The notes under the pieces are model-generated. The model was not told where the DNA came from. It did no database searches and saw only the letters and a list, made by a program, of their open reading frames with translations. Positions 18,093-26,256 of a DNA stretch of 64,000 nucleotides are shown here, piece after piece. Position 1 is the stretch's first letter; each line of letters starts with the position of its first letter. Origin of the DNA: Clostridia bacterium (lineage in GTDB: Bacteria > Bacillota > Clostridia > Acetivibrionales > DSM-27016); assembly GCA_026414765.1 (NCBI GenBank), contig JAOAIJ010000036.1:1-64000 (forward strand), read 5' to 3'. The translations under genes were made by a program, and so were the position numbers.

Positions 18093-19013
18093 ATGCAGCA
18101 TGATTTTGGTGGTGTATCCGGATATTACTGGCTCCTTTATGCACTAAGCGGATTGTTGCTGATATACTCGCTGACAATGTGCATCATAAAAAAGCCTGTT
18201 TCCCGAAAGCTTACTGTCGGCGTCAGGCGAATATACTATTCTGTATATTTTTTTGGTGTTGTAATCATGTTTGACTATTTAGGAGACGACAGCGTAAAGC
18301 TAATAGGGAAAAACAAGCTGGGAATATCTGAGGAACTTTGTTTTTTTCTTATTGCTTTATTTATAGGCTTTATCCTTGATATACTGGTTATTTCTGCAAT
18401 GTCATTCAAGGAGATTGCGTTTGGGAGTACCAAAATCCAGATTGCGGAAGATGATCTGGTACAGCATGTAAAAAGTCAGGTTGATTTGACAAACGATCTT
18501 ACTAAAAAGATTATTTCACATTATAATATGATTCAAAATCTGGGTAAATATGTAGATCCTTTGGTTAGCAGGATCAAAGAGGGTACAGTTGATATACTTA
18601 AGGAATACCAGGAGTTTTTGGGTGCTTATTTTTCATATCAGAAGGAACATGAGTCGGAATTGGAAGAAAGGCTATATATCGACATTATTGAACTAAATGA
18701 AACAGTAATGAAAAACGAGTATAAAACATCCAGTAAGGAGTACAAAAGGCTCAAAGAACAAATAGAGGCCAATCAAACCTACTTTTTACAGAAAGGTAAA
18801 ACCCAGTATATGTTTATTCCTTACAGAAGCGTTTTACTTGAATATAATACAATTCTAATAGTAATGCATTCAAAAAAATCCATGGTTAAGGTGGAACAGT
18901 ATATAATAATCAGTTTGCTTCAGCAGCTTGAGGAAAGATTGATTTATCAATTCCAGCAGCAAAACAGGCTGGTAAGGAAGAACAGCAGATACTATTATAA
19001 AAAAAAGAAGTAA
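18093..19013 (+). CDS. Unknown membrane protein with long coiled tail
   Basis: The 306-residue protein starts with three predicted membrane segments (about residues 9-29, 47-66 and 85-108), followed by about 200 charged, helical residues likely to form a cytoplasmic coiled coil (FKEIAFGSTKIQIAEDDLVQ onward). It ends in a very basic tail rich in Arg, Lys and Tyr. I do not recognise the family. ATG 18093 is chosen because GAGGGG lies 8 nt upstream; the frame opens earlier at 18048. A 59-residue protein is encoded 17 nt downstream, so the two may be co-expressed. It could be a signalling or scaffolding protein (inference). Confidence 0.75.
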   Translation: MQHDFGGVSGYYWLLYALSGLLLIYSLTMCIIKKPVSRKLTVGVRRIYYSVYFFGVVIMFDYLGDDSVKLIGKNKLGISEELCFFLIALFIGFILDILVISAMSFKEIAFGSTKIQIAEDDLVQHVKSQVDLTNDLTKKIISHYNMIQNLGKYVDPLVSRIKEGTVDILKEYQEFLGAYFSYQKEHESELEERLYIDIIELNETVMKNEYKTSSKEYKRLKEQIEANQTYFLQKGKTQYMFIPYRSVLLEYNTILIVMHSKKSMVKVEQYIIISLLQQLEERLIYQFQQQNRLVRKNSRYYYKKKK

Positions 19014-19030
19014 AATAAGTAGGTGATTTA

Positions 19031-19210
19031 ATGAAAATTATTACTGAAGAACAGATAAGAAGAGTAAAAACAAGATTTTTTAAAGAGGGCGGGATTCAGC
19101 CACAGTTTGTGAGTCTCCCTGAAGATTATGAGGATCGGGTTGAAACAACAAATGGTCAAAGTAAAAAAATTCTTGAAAAGATATCTGATGCCATCACCTT
19201 AAGGGTGTAA
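19031..19210 (+). CDS. Small protein, tandem paralogue 1
   Basis: The 59-residue soluble protein begins MKIITEEQIRRVKTRFFKEG. AGGTGA (19021-19026) precedes ATG 19031. It contains FKEGGIQPQFVSLPEDYEDR, and a related block (VEEGGLRPQWVKLPENADL) occurs in a second small frame 140 nt downstream. Conservation of EGG-x-x-PQ-aromatic-V-x-LPE across two neighbouring frames argues that both are real genes. The family is not recognised; size and charge would suit a helical adaptor or regulator. Confidence 0.6.
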   Translation: MKIITEEQIRRVKTRFFKEGGIQPQFVSLPEDYEDRVETTNGQSKKILEKISDAITLRV

Positions 19211-19348
19211 GGCCGGGAAGTATCAGTGCACTGTTATGAGCAGTCACTATGGAGATGATCTATACATAATAAAGATTTAGCGGCAAAAAGTTTTGTATCA
19301 CCACTGTATAATTCGATACATATTTTATAGTAAGAGAAAAGCTATAGG

Positions 19349-19522
19349 GTGATTGATATCGGTGTTTGTATAACAAGAAAAGATATTGTCAAAGCAGGTA
19401 GGAGACTGGTGGAAGAGGGCGGGCTCAGACCTCAGTGGGTCAAACTTCCGGAAAATGCAGATTTGATAGATGAGACAAATAAAAAAAGCAGCGAAGTAAT
19501 AAGAGTGCTAAAAGCCATTTAA
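19349..19522 (+). CDS. Small protein, tandem paralogue 2
   Basis: The 57-residue protein is read from GTG 19349 with only a weak ribosome site (TATAGG). It carries EEGGLRPQWVKLPENADLID, matching the block of the gene at 19031, and shares a Lys/Ser-rich C-terminal helix. The poor start signal leaves open that this copy is decaying. Function unknown. Confidence 0.5.
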   Translation: MIDIGVCITRKDIVKAGRRLVEEGGLRPQWVKLPENADLIDETNKKSSEVIRVLKAI

Positions 19523-19559
19523 ATATAGCATCATTTTCTCAGGGCTATCAAAATATATA

Positions 19560-19588
19560 TTGAAAATGCTTCCATAGATTTGTATAAT
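19560..19588 (+). promoter_or_regulatory. Promoter of ppnP
   Basis: TTGAAA (19560-19565), a 17-bp spacer and TATAAT (19583-19588) form a good sigma-A promoter about 43 bp before the ppnP start. Confidence 0.75.
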
Positions 19589-19630
19589 GATAAAATATGT
19601 ATTGGGATAATTACTTTTAGGAGGAAAGCT

Positions 19631-19945
19631 ATGGAGCGTTTTGATAATGTAAGTGTTGTTAAAAAGGCAAATGTCTATTTTGGAGGCAAGGTTACAAGCC
19701 GTACCGTAATATTTGCCGATGGGGAAAAAAAGACTTTAGGTATAATGATGCCTGGAGAGTATGAATTTGGAACGGCAGAAAAAGAAATAATGGAAATACT
19801 GGCAGGAAAGCTTGAGGTTTTGCTTCCAGGAAGTGAAGCATGGGTTGCGATTGAAGGAGGACAAAGCTTTGAAGTTCCTGCAAACTCAAAATTCAAATTG
19901 GTTGTAAATGAACTCACAGATTACTGTTGTTCGTATCTTAAATAA
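19631..19945 (+). CDS. ppnP: Pyrimidine/purine nucleoside phosphorylase
   Basis: The 104-residue single-domain cupin matches the YaiE/PpnP (DUF1255) family over its whole length. [32 protein letters not shown] and [13 protein letters not shown] are characteristic. PpnP phosphorolyses several nucleosides to base plus ribose-1-phosphate. It is cytoplasmic and likely a dimer. ATG 19631 follows AGGAGGAAAG; the frame is also open from 19580, which overlaps the promoter. It is monocistronic, with its own promoter and terminator, and its role is nucleoside salvage. Confidence 0.92.
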   Translation: MERFDNVSVVKKANVYFGGKVTSRTVIFADGEKKTLGIMMPGEYEFGTAEKEIMEILAGKLEVLLPGSEAWVAIEGGQSFEVPANSKFKLVVNELTDYCCSYLK

Positions 19946-19965
19946 ACTTGTCCGGATAAGTGAGA

Positions 19966-19992
19966 GTTGGCTGAAAAGCCAGCTTTTTTTTG
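19966..19992 (+). terminator. Terminator after ppnP
   Basis: GTTGGCT (19966-19972) pairs with AGCCAGC (19977-19983) across a GAAA loop, followed by eight T. Confidence 0.88.
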
Positions 19993-20169
19993 TTTGGGAA
20001 AGGTTATTTCTCCGGGGTATTTGTAGTTTATGAAGTGCTTGCTGAAACTTTAGTACGGTAATGCTATGCGTTCTGGTTCAAAATACCGGATTTGTGCTTT
20101 TTCAAGCTTTCCCGAAAAAAAAACACCTAAGACCCGAAGAATTTCTACTTACTAATTAATGATATAGGT

Positions 20170-20183
20170 GCTAAAATTTTAGC
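20170..20183. promoter_or_regulatory. Perfect palindrome, candidate BlaI-type operator
   Basis: GCTAAAATTTTAGC is a 14-bp perfect palindrome 35 bp upstream of the blaI-like start. It overlaps a possible -10 (TAAAAT). Repressors of this family bind dyads over their own promoter, so autoregulation is plausible. The usual TACA/TGTA half-sites are not evident. Confidence 0.45.
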
Positions 20184-20218
20184 ATAGAGTTTATCTGTGC
20201 TGAAAGGGATGAAAAGGA

Positions 20219-20617
20219 ATGAAAGGTAATCCGGCTAAGAATTTAAGCAGAAGAGAACGCCAGATAATGGACATAGTTTTCAGAAAAAAACATGTAACGG
20301 CAGCAGAGGTTCAGGAAGAACTTCCTGATAATCCTAGCTACTCAACTGTTAGGGCATTTTTGAGGATATTGGAGGAAAAAGGGCAGGTAAAGCACAAAAC
20401 AGATGGCCAAAAATATATTTATTTTGCTTCTACTCCAAGGAAGAAAGCAGTGAAAGACGCAATTGAAGATCTTATTAAGACATTTTTTGATAATTCTGTC
20501 GAACATACAGTGGCAGCATTGCTGGATTTAAAAAAATCAAAGCTGACCGGTGAGGAGCTTGACAGAATTTCTGTATTGATAGAGAAAGCCAGAAAGGAAG
20601 ACGAGGAAAATGAGTGA
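20219..20617 (+). CDS. BlaI/MecI-family repressor
   Basis: The 132-residue winged-helix protein begins LSRRERQIMDIVFRKKHVTA near residue 8. The recognition-helix region NPSYSTVRAFLRILEEKGQV and the C-terminal dimerisation helices are typical of BlaI, MecI and CopY/PenI repressors. In the classical system the repressor is cleaved when the membrane sensor BlaR1 detects beta-lactam. Here a BlaR1-like gene overlaps its 3' end by 8 bp, which couples the two. A palindrome upstream suggests autorepression. Downstream are ten genes in tight succession, so this repressor probably controls the whole permease/DUF362 run. Confidence 0.92.
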   Translation: MKGNPAKNLSRRERQIMDIVFRKKHVTAAEVQEELPDNPSYSTVRAFLRILEEKGQVKHKTDGQKYIYFASTPRKKAVKDAIEDLIKTFFDNSVEHTVAALLDLKKSKLTGEELDRISVLIEKARKEDEENE

Positions 20618-22163
20618 GGGTAAAGTGCAGCTGTTAAACTGGCTTATCATTTTGGCAGACTCTTCCCTTAAGGGAACTATTATCATTACTGCAGCAATCT
20701 TATTAAGCAAGCTTAAAAGAGGTATTTCATCTCAGGCAAAATATCTGCTATCTGCTGTAGCTATAATTTCCTTGCTAATATTACCACTGTCGTACTATTT
20801 GAATAATCACTCAAATAGTGAATATGAATCTGTATTAAAGAATATGAAAAAAGTGCCATATACAATAAATATGGATATAGCATCGCCAAGTGAGGATAAT
20901 GGGCAGACAGCTTCAGAAGCATCCTTGGGTTCCGGTAAAACAACAGAGAAGTATGATGCCGGGCTAAAAAACAAGATTTTTTTATCTGTCTTTTATCTGT
21001 GGTTTTGTGTATTGCTTGTCCTTTTATTCAGGATTGCAGTTGGAATGCTGGGGGCACATAAAATAATAAGAGAATCAGAAATGCTGGTTGATGAAAACTT
21101 GCTGGCAATTGTTAATGAAGTCAAACTTATATTAGGTGTGAAACAAAACATAAAGATTTACTTATCCGAAAATGACTATATGCCTATTACTTTTGGGATA
21201 ATGAAACCGGTAATTCTTCTTCCGCGGAATGCACTTGATTGGGAATCAGGATTATGCAGGAGCGTTCTGATGCATGAGATAGTTCATATAAAACGCAGGG
21301 ATAACTTATTAAAGCTTGCTGCAAGACTGGTAAGCACGCTGTATTGGTTTAATCCCATTATGTGGGTGGCGCTCAAACGTTTCTATATCGACATGGAAAA
21401 AGCCTGTGATGCCTGTGTAATGCAACTTGGAGTAAAATCTACGGATTATGCCGGACATTTACTGAGTATAGCAGGCGGATATTCAGTTCCAAAGTTTTTT
21501 CCAGAGCCTTCAAGTGCTATGGGGAGTATTTCCATAACGGAATCCAGGATATTGACCATTCTAAATAAAGGTGAAAGATATATTGGAAGCAGCAAAAAGA
21601 AATTTTTCCTGTTAGCCTCAGTATTCTTATGTCTTGCAATAGTATTGTCCAGTGTCCAGATTGTATCTGCGAAATTTTCCAGAGAATCTGAAACTCTGAA
21701 CATAATAACGGACAAAAAAGGGTTTGTTTCAGTTCAGAGCTCTGACTTAAAAATCAACATAAAAAATTCATTGAAAGAACAAATACCTACACTGCTACCT
21801 GTAGGCGGTAAAAACGTAGAAATACAAAATACCTTTGGCGGGAGTATCGGGAATGATAAATATAAAAATACAGGCATTGATATCGAAAAGGGCAATGAAT
21901 GCATGCCCATCATTGCTTCAGCAGATGGGTATGTAAAAGAGATCGGAATGGACGGTACGGATGGAAACTACATAAAGCTAGAGCATAGTAACGGATTGCA
22001 TACGGTTTATGAGAATTTCATAGAAACACAGGTCAGAACAGGTGATTATGTGCAAAAAGGTGTAATCATCGCCTATACAGGAAATATAGAAAAGGTTCAC
22101 TTTGAAGTATGGTATAGCGATATGCCTTTGGATCCATTGCCGTTTTTGAAGATGGGGTATTAA
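20610..22163 (+). CDS. BlaR1-like protease with degenerate M23 sensor
   Basis: The 517-residue protein has an N-terminal M56 module: membrane segments at about residues 18-35, 46-66 and 125-147, the zinc motif HEIVH at 222-226, and another membrane segment near 332-350. Instead of the penicillin-binding sensor of BlaR1, the extracytoplasmic C-terminus (about 395-517) is an M23/LytM-like fold. Its zinc site is eroded: the first motif reads NTGIDI (His replaced by Asn, Asp kept), HL reads ENF, and HxH reads KVH. It probably binds rather than cuts peptidoglycan-like ligands (inference). It overlaps the repressor gene and is followed after 37 nt by a permease gene. Confidence 0.85.
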   Translation: MSEGKVQLLNWLIILADSSLKGTIIITAAILLSKLKRGISSQAKYLLSAVAIISLLILPLSYYLNNHSNSEYESVLKNMKKVPYTINMDIASPSEDNGQTASEASLGSGKTTEKYDAGLKNKIFLSVFYLWFCVLLVLLFRIAVGMLGAHKIIRESEMLVDENLLAIVNEVKLILGVKQNIKIYLSENDYMPITFGIMKPVILLPRNALDWESGLCRSVLMHEIVHIKRRDNLLKLAARLVSTLYWFNPIMWVALKRFYIDMEKACDACVMQLGVKSTDYAGHLLSIAGGYSVPKFFPEPSSAMGSISITESRILTILNKGERYIGSSKKKFFLLASVFLCLAIVLSSVQIVSAKFSRESETLNIITDKKGFVSVQSSDLKINIKNSLKEQIPTLLPVGGKNVEIQNTFGGSIGNDKYKNTGIDIEKGNECMPIIASADGYVKEIGMDGTDGNYIKLEHSNGLHTVYENFIETQVRTGDYVQKGVIIAYTGNIEKVHFEVWYSDMPLDPLPFLKMGY

Positions 22164-22200
22164 GAGTTGAAGTATCAAAATGTATAGCGTGAGGTGAAAT

Positions 22201-23007
22201 ATGCTGGGGCTTCTTTTAGACATTGGGAATGGTGTTTTGGTTAATATGCTGCAGGTGCTGGCAGGCTGTGTGTTGAGTGTATTAATCTACAAAATAATAA
22301 CAAAAAAGAAAATAAAAGCAAAAAATCCGGTTGCTGTTGATTTTCTGATGATCACTCTGCTTTCGGCATGTGGAATGCTTTTCCCTTTGGGTATATACGG
22401 TATTGTTCCGGTTTTTGCTGTAATGGTTCTGTCAGGAATCAATACTTATTTTACTGTTCCGCTTGTTATATCAAATTTATTATTCAACATGCTTGATCCT
22501 GTTTTAGAAAAAACCTTTGTTTGGAGGGCCTCCGGAGGCAGGATACTTCTTGCATTTGTTGCCGGAGTTCTTGCAGGTATGATAATCAGGATGCTGGATT
22601 CAAGAAATGTGAATATCATCAACCACAGGATGATGAGCAGATTAATTCCCCGTGAACAGGGTCGGACTCTCAAGTTGGGGGCTATACCTGATGTTATAGG
22701 CATAATAGGACCATTTGTTATTATAGGTGCTGTTTTGAACGGTATTTTCCACAGGTATATGTATAACGACGTTATGAATGCTTTTTATGCCAGCAGTATA
22801 GGTACAGAAATTACAGAAGTTCTTTTGAAGAATAATGCAACTATAAGCTCTACCTTTAGCCTGTCCCTTGGGATAGCAAACGTATTCATGAACTTTGCAG
22901 AAATGTCAGCTTTGTTTATACTTTTTAAGCCGCGTGGCATTTTTATATTCATTGCATATTATTCGGTTATTGCGCTTATTTGTGCCGCATCAATTTTTGT
23001 TTTTTAG
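22201..23007 (+). CDS. Short DUF318-like permease S1
   Basis: The 268-residue integral membrane protein has about seven predicted segments. It aligns by eye with S2 (24229) and S3 (27190) and with the first half of the longer permeases L1 and L2. The marker is MLFPLGIYGIVPVFAVMVLS where the L proteins have SPICMYGTVPI, so the conserved Cys is replaced. It lacks the second-half marker CGGGTIPL and GPATKLTNLG. It starts module 1 of the array and is followed after 31 nt by D1. The DUF318/COG0701 family includes the organoarsenical exporter ArsP; the substrate here is unknown. Confidence 0.75.
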   Translation: MLGLLLDIGNGVLVNMLQVLAGCVLSVLIYKIITKKKIKAKNPVAVDFLMITLLSACGMLFPLGIYGIVPVFAVMVLSGINTYFTVPLVISNLLFNMLDPVLEKTFVWRASGGRILLAFVAGVLAGMIIRMLDSRNVNIINHRMMSRLIPREQGRTLKLGAIPDVIGIIGPFVIIGAVLNGIFHRYMYNDVMNAFYASSIGTEITEVLLKNNATISSTFSLSLGIANVFMNFAEMSALFILFKPRGIFIFIAYYSVIALICAASIFVF

Positions 23008-23038
23008 CTTAGATACAAAAATAAACTGGAGGGTCAAA

Positions 23039-24133
23039 ATGAAAAACATTAAGAAAATTATTGTCTATGGTATTATTGCAGTTTTGTGTATTGCAGCCAT
23101 TGCAGGATATGCAGGACAAAAGTGGCTGAAGGGTCTTGGAGGCGGCAGCGCGGTTGTTTCTGAGGCTGGGCCAGGTGGAGATAAGAAGAAAATGTCTGAT
23201 ATAAGAGATCTAAATAACAATATACTTCCACAAATAGTTTGGGACCGGATGCAGAAAAACAATGTTATATCCGATAAAAACCCTGTTATAGGAGCAGGAG
23301 TGGGCAAGGACTTTTCTGCGACTACCAGAGAAGCCGTCAAAAATGCGGATGCTCTGGAAAAGCTCATAAAGAAGGGTAGTACTGTTTTAATCAAACCCAA
23401 TATGATAAAAAGTGCTGCACCGGAGCAAGGTGTAGAGACTGATTACCGCGTAGTACAGGAAATTGCAAATATAGCAAGGGAGTTAGGGGCATCCCGTGTA
23501 GTTGTTGCGGATGGTTCACCATGGGGCAGGAGCTTTGATGATACAAATATGTATACGAAATTAACAGGTGTAGAACTTATTGATTTCAATGACTGCAGAG
23601 AAGAGGACTGTTATAAGTTCACACCGGAAAAAAGCTTGACCGGCGGTGAATTCTATATGCCCAAAATATATATGGAGGCTGATGTGGTAATAAGTGCGGC
23701 AAAGCTGAAGACACATTTTGAGGCAGTTGTAACCCTTAGTCTGAAAAATATATTTGGTGTTCCTCCTGTTCAACTTACAGGAGCAGGTCAGGGAAGGGAC
23801 TATCTGCATAATATGGGCATTTCCAACTCTATAGTAGATCTTAACAAAATCAGAAAGCCTGATTTTGTAATTATAGACGGCATAATAGGAGGTGAAGGGA
23901 ACATGCCTTTCAGTGGCACACCGGTGGATTCCGGAGTTGTATTTGCCGGGACTGACCCTGTTGCTGCTGATACTGTAGCACTGAATTTCATGGGCTTTAC
24001 ATTGGATGAAATAGAGCATGTCAGATTGGCCGGACAGGAAGGCCTGGGTATAAATGATCTGAGTAAAATCAAGCTTGTAGGGCTGGACTTAAATAAATCA
24101 CAGATGTTCTTCAGAAGGTCCGAATCATATTAA
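23039..24133 (+). CDS. Membrane-anchored DUF362 protein D1
   Basis: The 364-residue protein has a short basic N-terminus (MKNIKK), one membrane segment at about residues 7-25, a linker and a complete DUF362 domain (about 90-360). Domain markers are VLIKPNM, TDYRVVQEIA, GASRVVVADGS, AAKLKTHFEAVV, IDGIIGGEGNMP and AGTDPVAADTVAL. The charge pattern predicts the domain lies outside the membrane. DUF362 has no settled biochemistry; ferredoxin-fused members suggest redox or Fe-S chemistry. ATG 23039 follows TGGAGGG; the open frame upstream to 22895 overlaps S1. Module 1 has no L permease after this gene, only a 95-nt gap. Confidence 0.8.
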   Translation: MKNIKKIIVYGIIAVLCIAAIAGYAGQKWLKGLGGGSAVVSEAGPGGDKKKMSDIRDLNNNILPQIVWDRMQKNNVISDKNPVIGAGVGKDFSATTREAVKNADALEKLIKKGSTVLIKPNMIKSAAPEQGVETDYRVVQEIANIARELGASRVVVADGSPWGRSFDDTNMYTKLTGVELIDFNDCREEDCYKFTPEKSLTGGEFYMPKIYMEADVVISAAKLKTHFEAVVTLSLKNIFGVPPVQLTGAGQGRDYLHNMGISNSIVDLNKIRKPDFVIIDGIIGGEGNMPFSGTPVDSGVVFAGTDPVAADTVALNFMGFTLDEIEHVRLAGQEGLGINDLSKIKLVGLDLNKSQMFFRRSESY

Positions 24134-24228
24134 TTATTCTGATAAGCGGTTTGGATCTATTGAGTGTATTTAGTATCATATAGTGTTTAATGAGTAATAT
24201 TACAGGAAATACAAGGGTAGGTGGGTAC

Positions 24229-25029
24229 ATGTTGGAGCTGGTAGCAGAAATAGGGCAGGTGTTAATCTCAAATACGGTTCAATTGGTTATGGGCTGTATT
24301 TTATCGATAATTATTAGTTATTGTTTCAGGAGCAGGCAGAATAATGAAAATACTGGCTTGCTGAGAGTTTTTCTGTATATAGCAGCAAGCTCGACGGTAG
24401 GAATCGTATTACCTCTAAATATGTATGGACTGGTTATTCCTTGTATCACGCTGCTTGCTTTGGGACAAAGATCTTATTCCGTATTTCCCATGCTGGTATC
24501 GAATGCTTTGTTTAATATGCTTGTGCCATATTCAGATGTAAGTTTTGTATGGAGAAACGGAACAAAACGGGTTATTCTCGCTTTTGCTGCGGGAGTTTTG
24601 ATAGGGTTGGCCCTAAAAACTCTGAGTGTAAAGGAAATGACGCTTTTCAGAAAGCTAAACGGTTTGGGTAGTGATAAGGAATACTCAGGGATATCTGGGA
24701 TATCCGGTTTTATTGTTGACAGCATCAGTATGGTCGGGATATACCTTATCATAGGTGTCATCATAGATACCCTATTCCGTAAATATGCATTTTTCAGTAT
24801 TCTGGGTTTTATCTTCAATAATCCTAAAACTGCCTTCATTCCACGCTTGCTTGCAGGTTATGATATTGTAAATCCGTATTTCCTGCTTGCGAAGAATATT
24901 GTTATTGTATTAATGGATTTTATCAAGATGTCAGCATTGCTGGTTATTCTAAAACCTAAGGGGTTACTGGCTTATTACGGTTATTATATTGCTATAGCCG
25001 GACTTTTGTCAGTATCTGCATTTATATAA
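24229..25029 (+). CDS. Short DUF318-like permease S2
   Basis: The 266-residue membrane protein is paralogous to S1 and S3. The N-termini align (MLELVAEIGQVLIS, MLGLLLDIGNGVLV, MFQIITDASYLVIG), which sets the start at 24229, after AGGTGGG, rather than at 24190. The first-half marker reads IVLPLNMYGLVIPCITLLAL, again without the Cys of the L type. ALFNMLVPYSDVSFVWRNG matches FNMLDPVLEKTFVWRASGG in S1. It opens module 2 and is followed 16 nt later by D2. Confidence 0.75.
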   Translation: MLELVAEIGQVLISNTVQLVMGCILSIIISYCFRSRQNNENTGLLRVFLYIAASSTVGIVLPLNMYGLVIPCITLLALGQRSYSVFPMLVSNALFNMLVPYSDVSFVWRNGTKRVILAFAAGVLIGLALKTLSVKEMTLFRKLNGLGSDKEYSGISGISGFIVDSISMVGIYLIIGVIIDTLFRKYAFFSILGFIFNNPKTAFIPRLLAGYDIVNPYFLLAKNIVIVLMDFIKMSALLVILKPKGLLAYYGYYIAIAGLLSVSAFI

Positions 25030-25045
25030 TAAGAGGAGGAACAAA

Positions 25046-26215
25046 ATGGGGAAATTAAAGAATGTTATTATTTTTGGTGTTATTATTTTGTTAGGTATTG
25101 CTGCAGTTGCAGGGTATTTCATAAAGAATAGCACAGGTAAAAGCACAAACGCTGAGACTGCAAAGGAAGTAACAATCGATGCAACCAAAGCTGCAACTAC
25201 AAGTACCGGTACAAAAGTAAGTGATGAACCAAAAGCGCCTGTAATGCTTAATGTCAGTGAAAGTATAGTCGCAAAAGGTGAATCGGAGAGAGAAAAACAT
25301 GTCAAGGAACTGCTGAATAAAGCTATGGAGAATCCTGATCCCAACCCTGTAGTAGGAATAGGGAGAGGGGAAGATCATGCAAAGGTCACCGACATGGCAA
25401 TAGAAAATGCCGGTGGACTGAAGGGAATTGTCAAAAAAGGCGATGTGGTATTGATAAAACCAAACATATGCTACAATTCAACGCCTGATTCATCAATAAT
25501 AACCGACTACAGGGTAGTTCAGCAAATTGCAGATAAAGCAAAAGAGATGGGTGCATCAAGAGTTATAGTTGCTGAAGGGAGTTTTTCCGGAAATGCTTTT
25601 GACGTGCTGGAGAATAAATACAGCACTTTAAAGGGAGTAGAGTTTCTGAACTTCAATGATTTTGATACTAAGGACTGTTATGAGCTTCAACCGTTAAAGA
25701 GTCTGGTAGGAAAAGGACTGTTCATACCTAAGGCTTATATGGATGCTGATGTGGTTATTAATGTAGCTAAGATGAAAACCCACTTTTTACCTGAGGCGGT
25801 AGTGTCATTGAGTATTAAGAATTGTATAGGAATACCTCCTGAGAGAATTTATACCGGAGCAGGCTCAAAAGATGGGCTTCACATGCTGGGAATAATGGAA
25901 ACAATAATCGATCTGAACAGAATAAGAAAGCCTGACTTATCTATAATCGAAGGTATTATCGGGGGCGAAGGCGAAGGTCCTATGTACAATACACCGGTTA
26001 ACTCCAATATAATTTTGGCAGGAAAAGATCTGGCGGCTCTCGATACTGTAGGATTGACCTTTATGGGCTTCAAGCTTGATGAAGTACCTCATGTCAAGCG
26101 TGCAGGAGAAGAGAAGCTTGGTATTACCGATATAAAGAAAATAAAGGTTGTCGGAGCTGATTTGAATTCTATTAAAATGGACTTCCAGAGTTCCTTTAAG
26201 CTGCTTAGAGAATAA
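25046..26215 (+). CDS. Membrane-anchored DUF362 protein D2
   Basis: The 389-residue paralogue of D1 and D3 has an N-terminal anchor at about residues 7-26 (basic MGKLK start, so the domain is outside), then a Thr/Ala/Lys-rich linker (about 27-75) typical of extracellular tethers. The DUF362 domain follows, with VVLIKPNICYNST, ITDYRVVQQIADKAKEMGAS, VAKMKTHFLPEAVV, IEGIIGGEGEGPMYNTPV and AGKDLAALDTVGL. AGAGGAGG precedes ATG 25046. It is the middle member of module 2, 41 nt before L1. Substrate and cofactor unknown. Confidence 0.8.
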   Translation: MGKLKNVIIFGVIILLGIAAVAGYFIKNSTGKSTNAETAKEVTIDATKAATTSTGTKVSDEPKAPVMLNVSESIVAKGESEREKHVKELLNKAMENPDPNPVVGIGRGEDHAKVTDMAIENAGGLKGIVKKGDVVLIKPNICYNSTPDSSIITDYRVVQQIADKAKEMGASRVIVAEGSFSGNAFDVLENKYSTLKGVEFLNFNDFDTKDCYELQPLKSLVGKGLFIPKAYMDADVVINVAKMKTHFLPEAVVSLSIKNCIGIPPERIYTGAGSKDGLHMLGIMETIIDLNRIRKPDLSIIEGIIGGEGEGPMYNTPVNSNIILAGKDLAALDTVGLTFMGFKLDEVPHVKRAGEEKLGITDIKKIKVVGADLNSIKMDFQSSFKLLRE

Positions 26216-26256
26216 ATTGGGAATTCTTAGGAATATTGTTTTGACAGGGGACTGAA

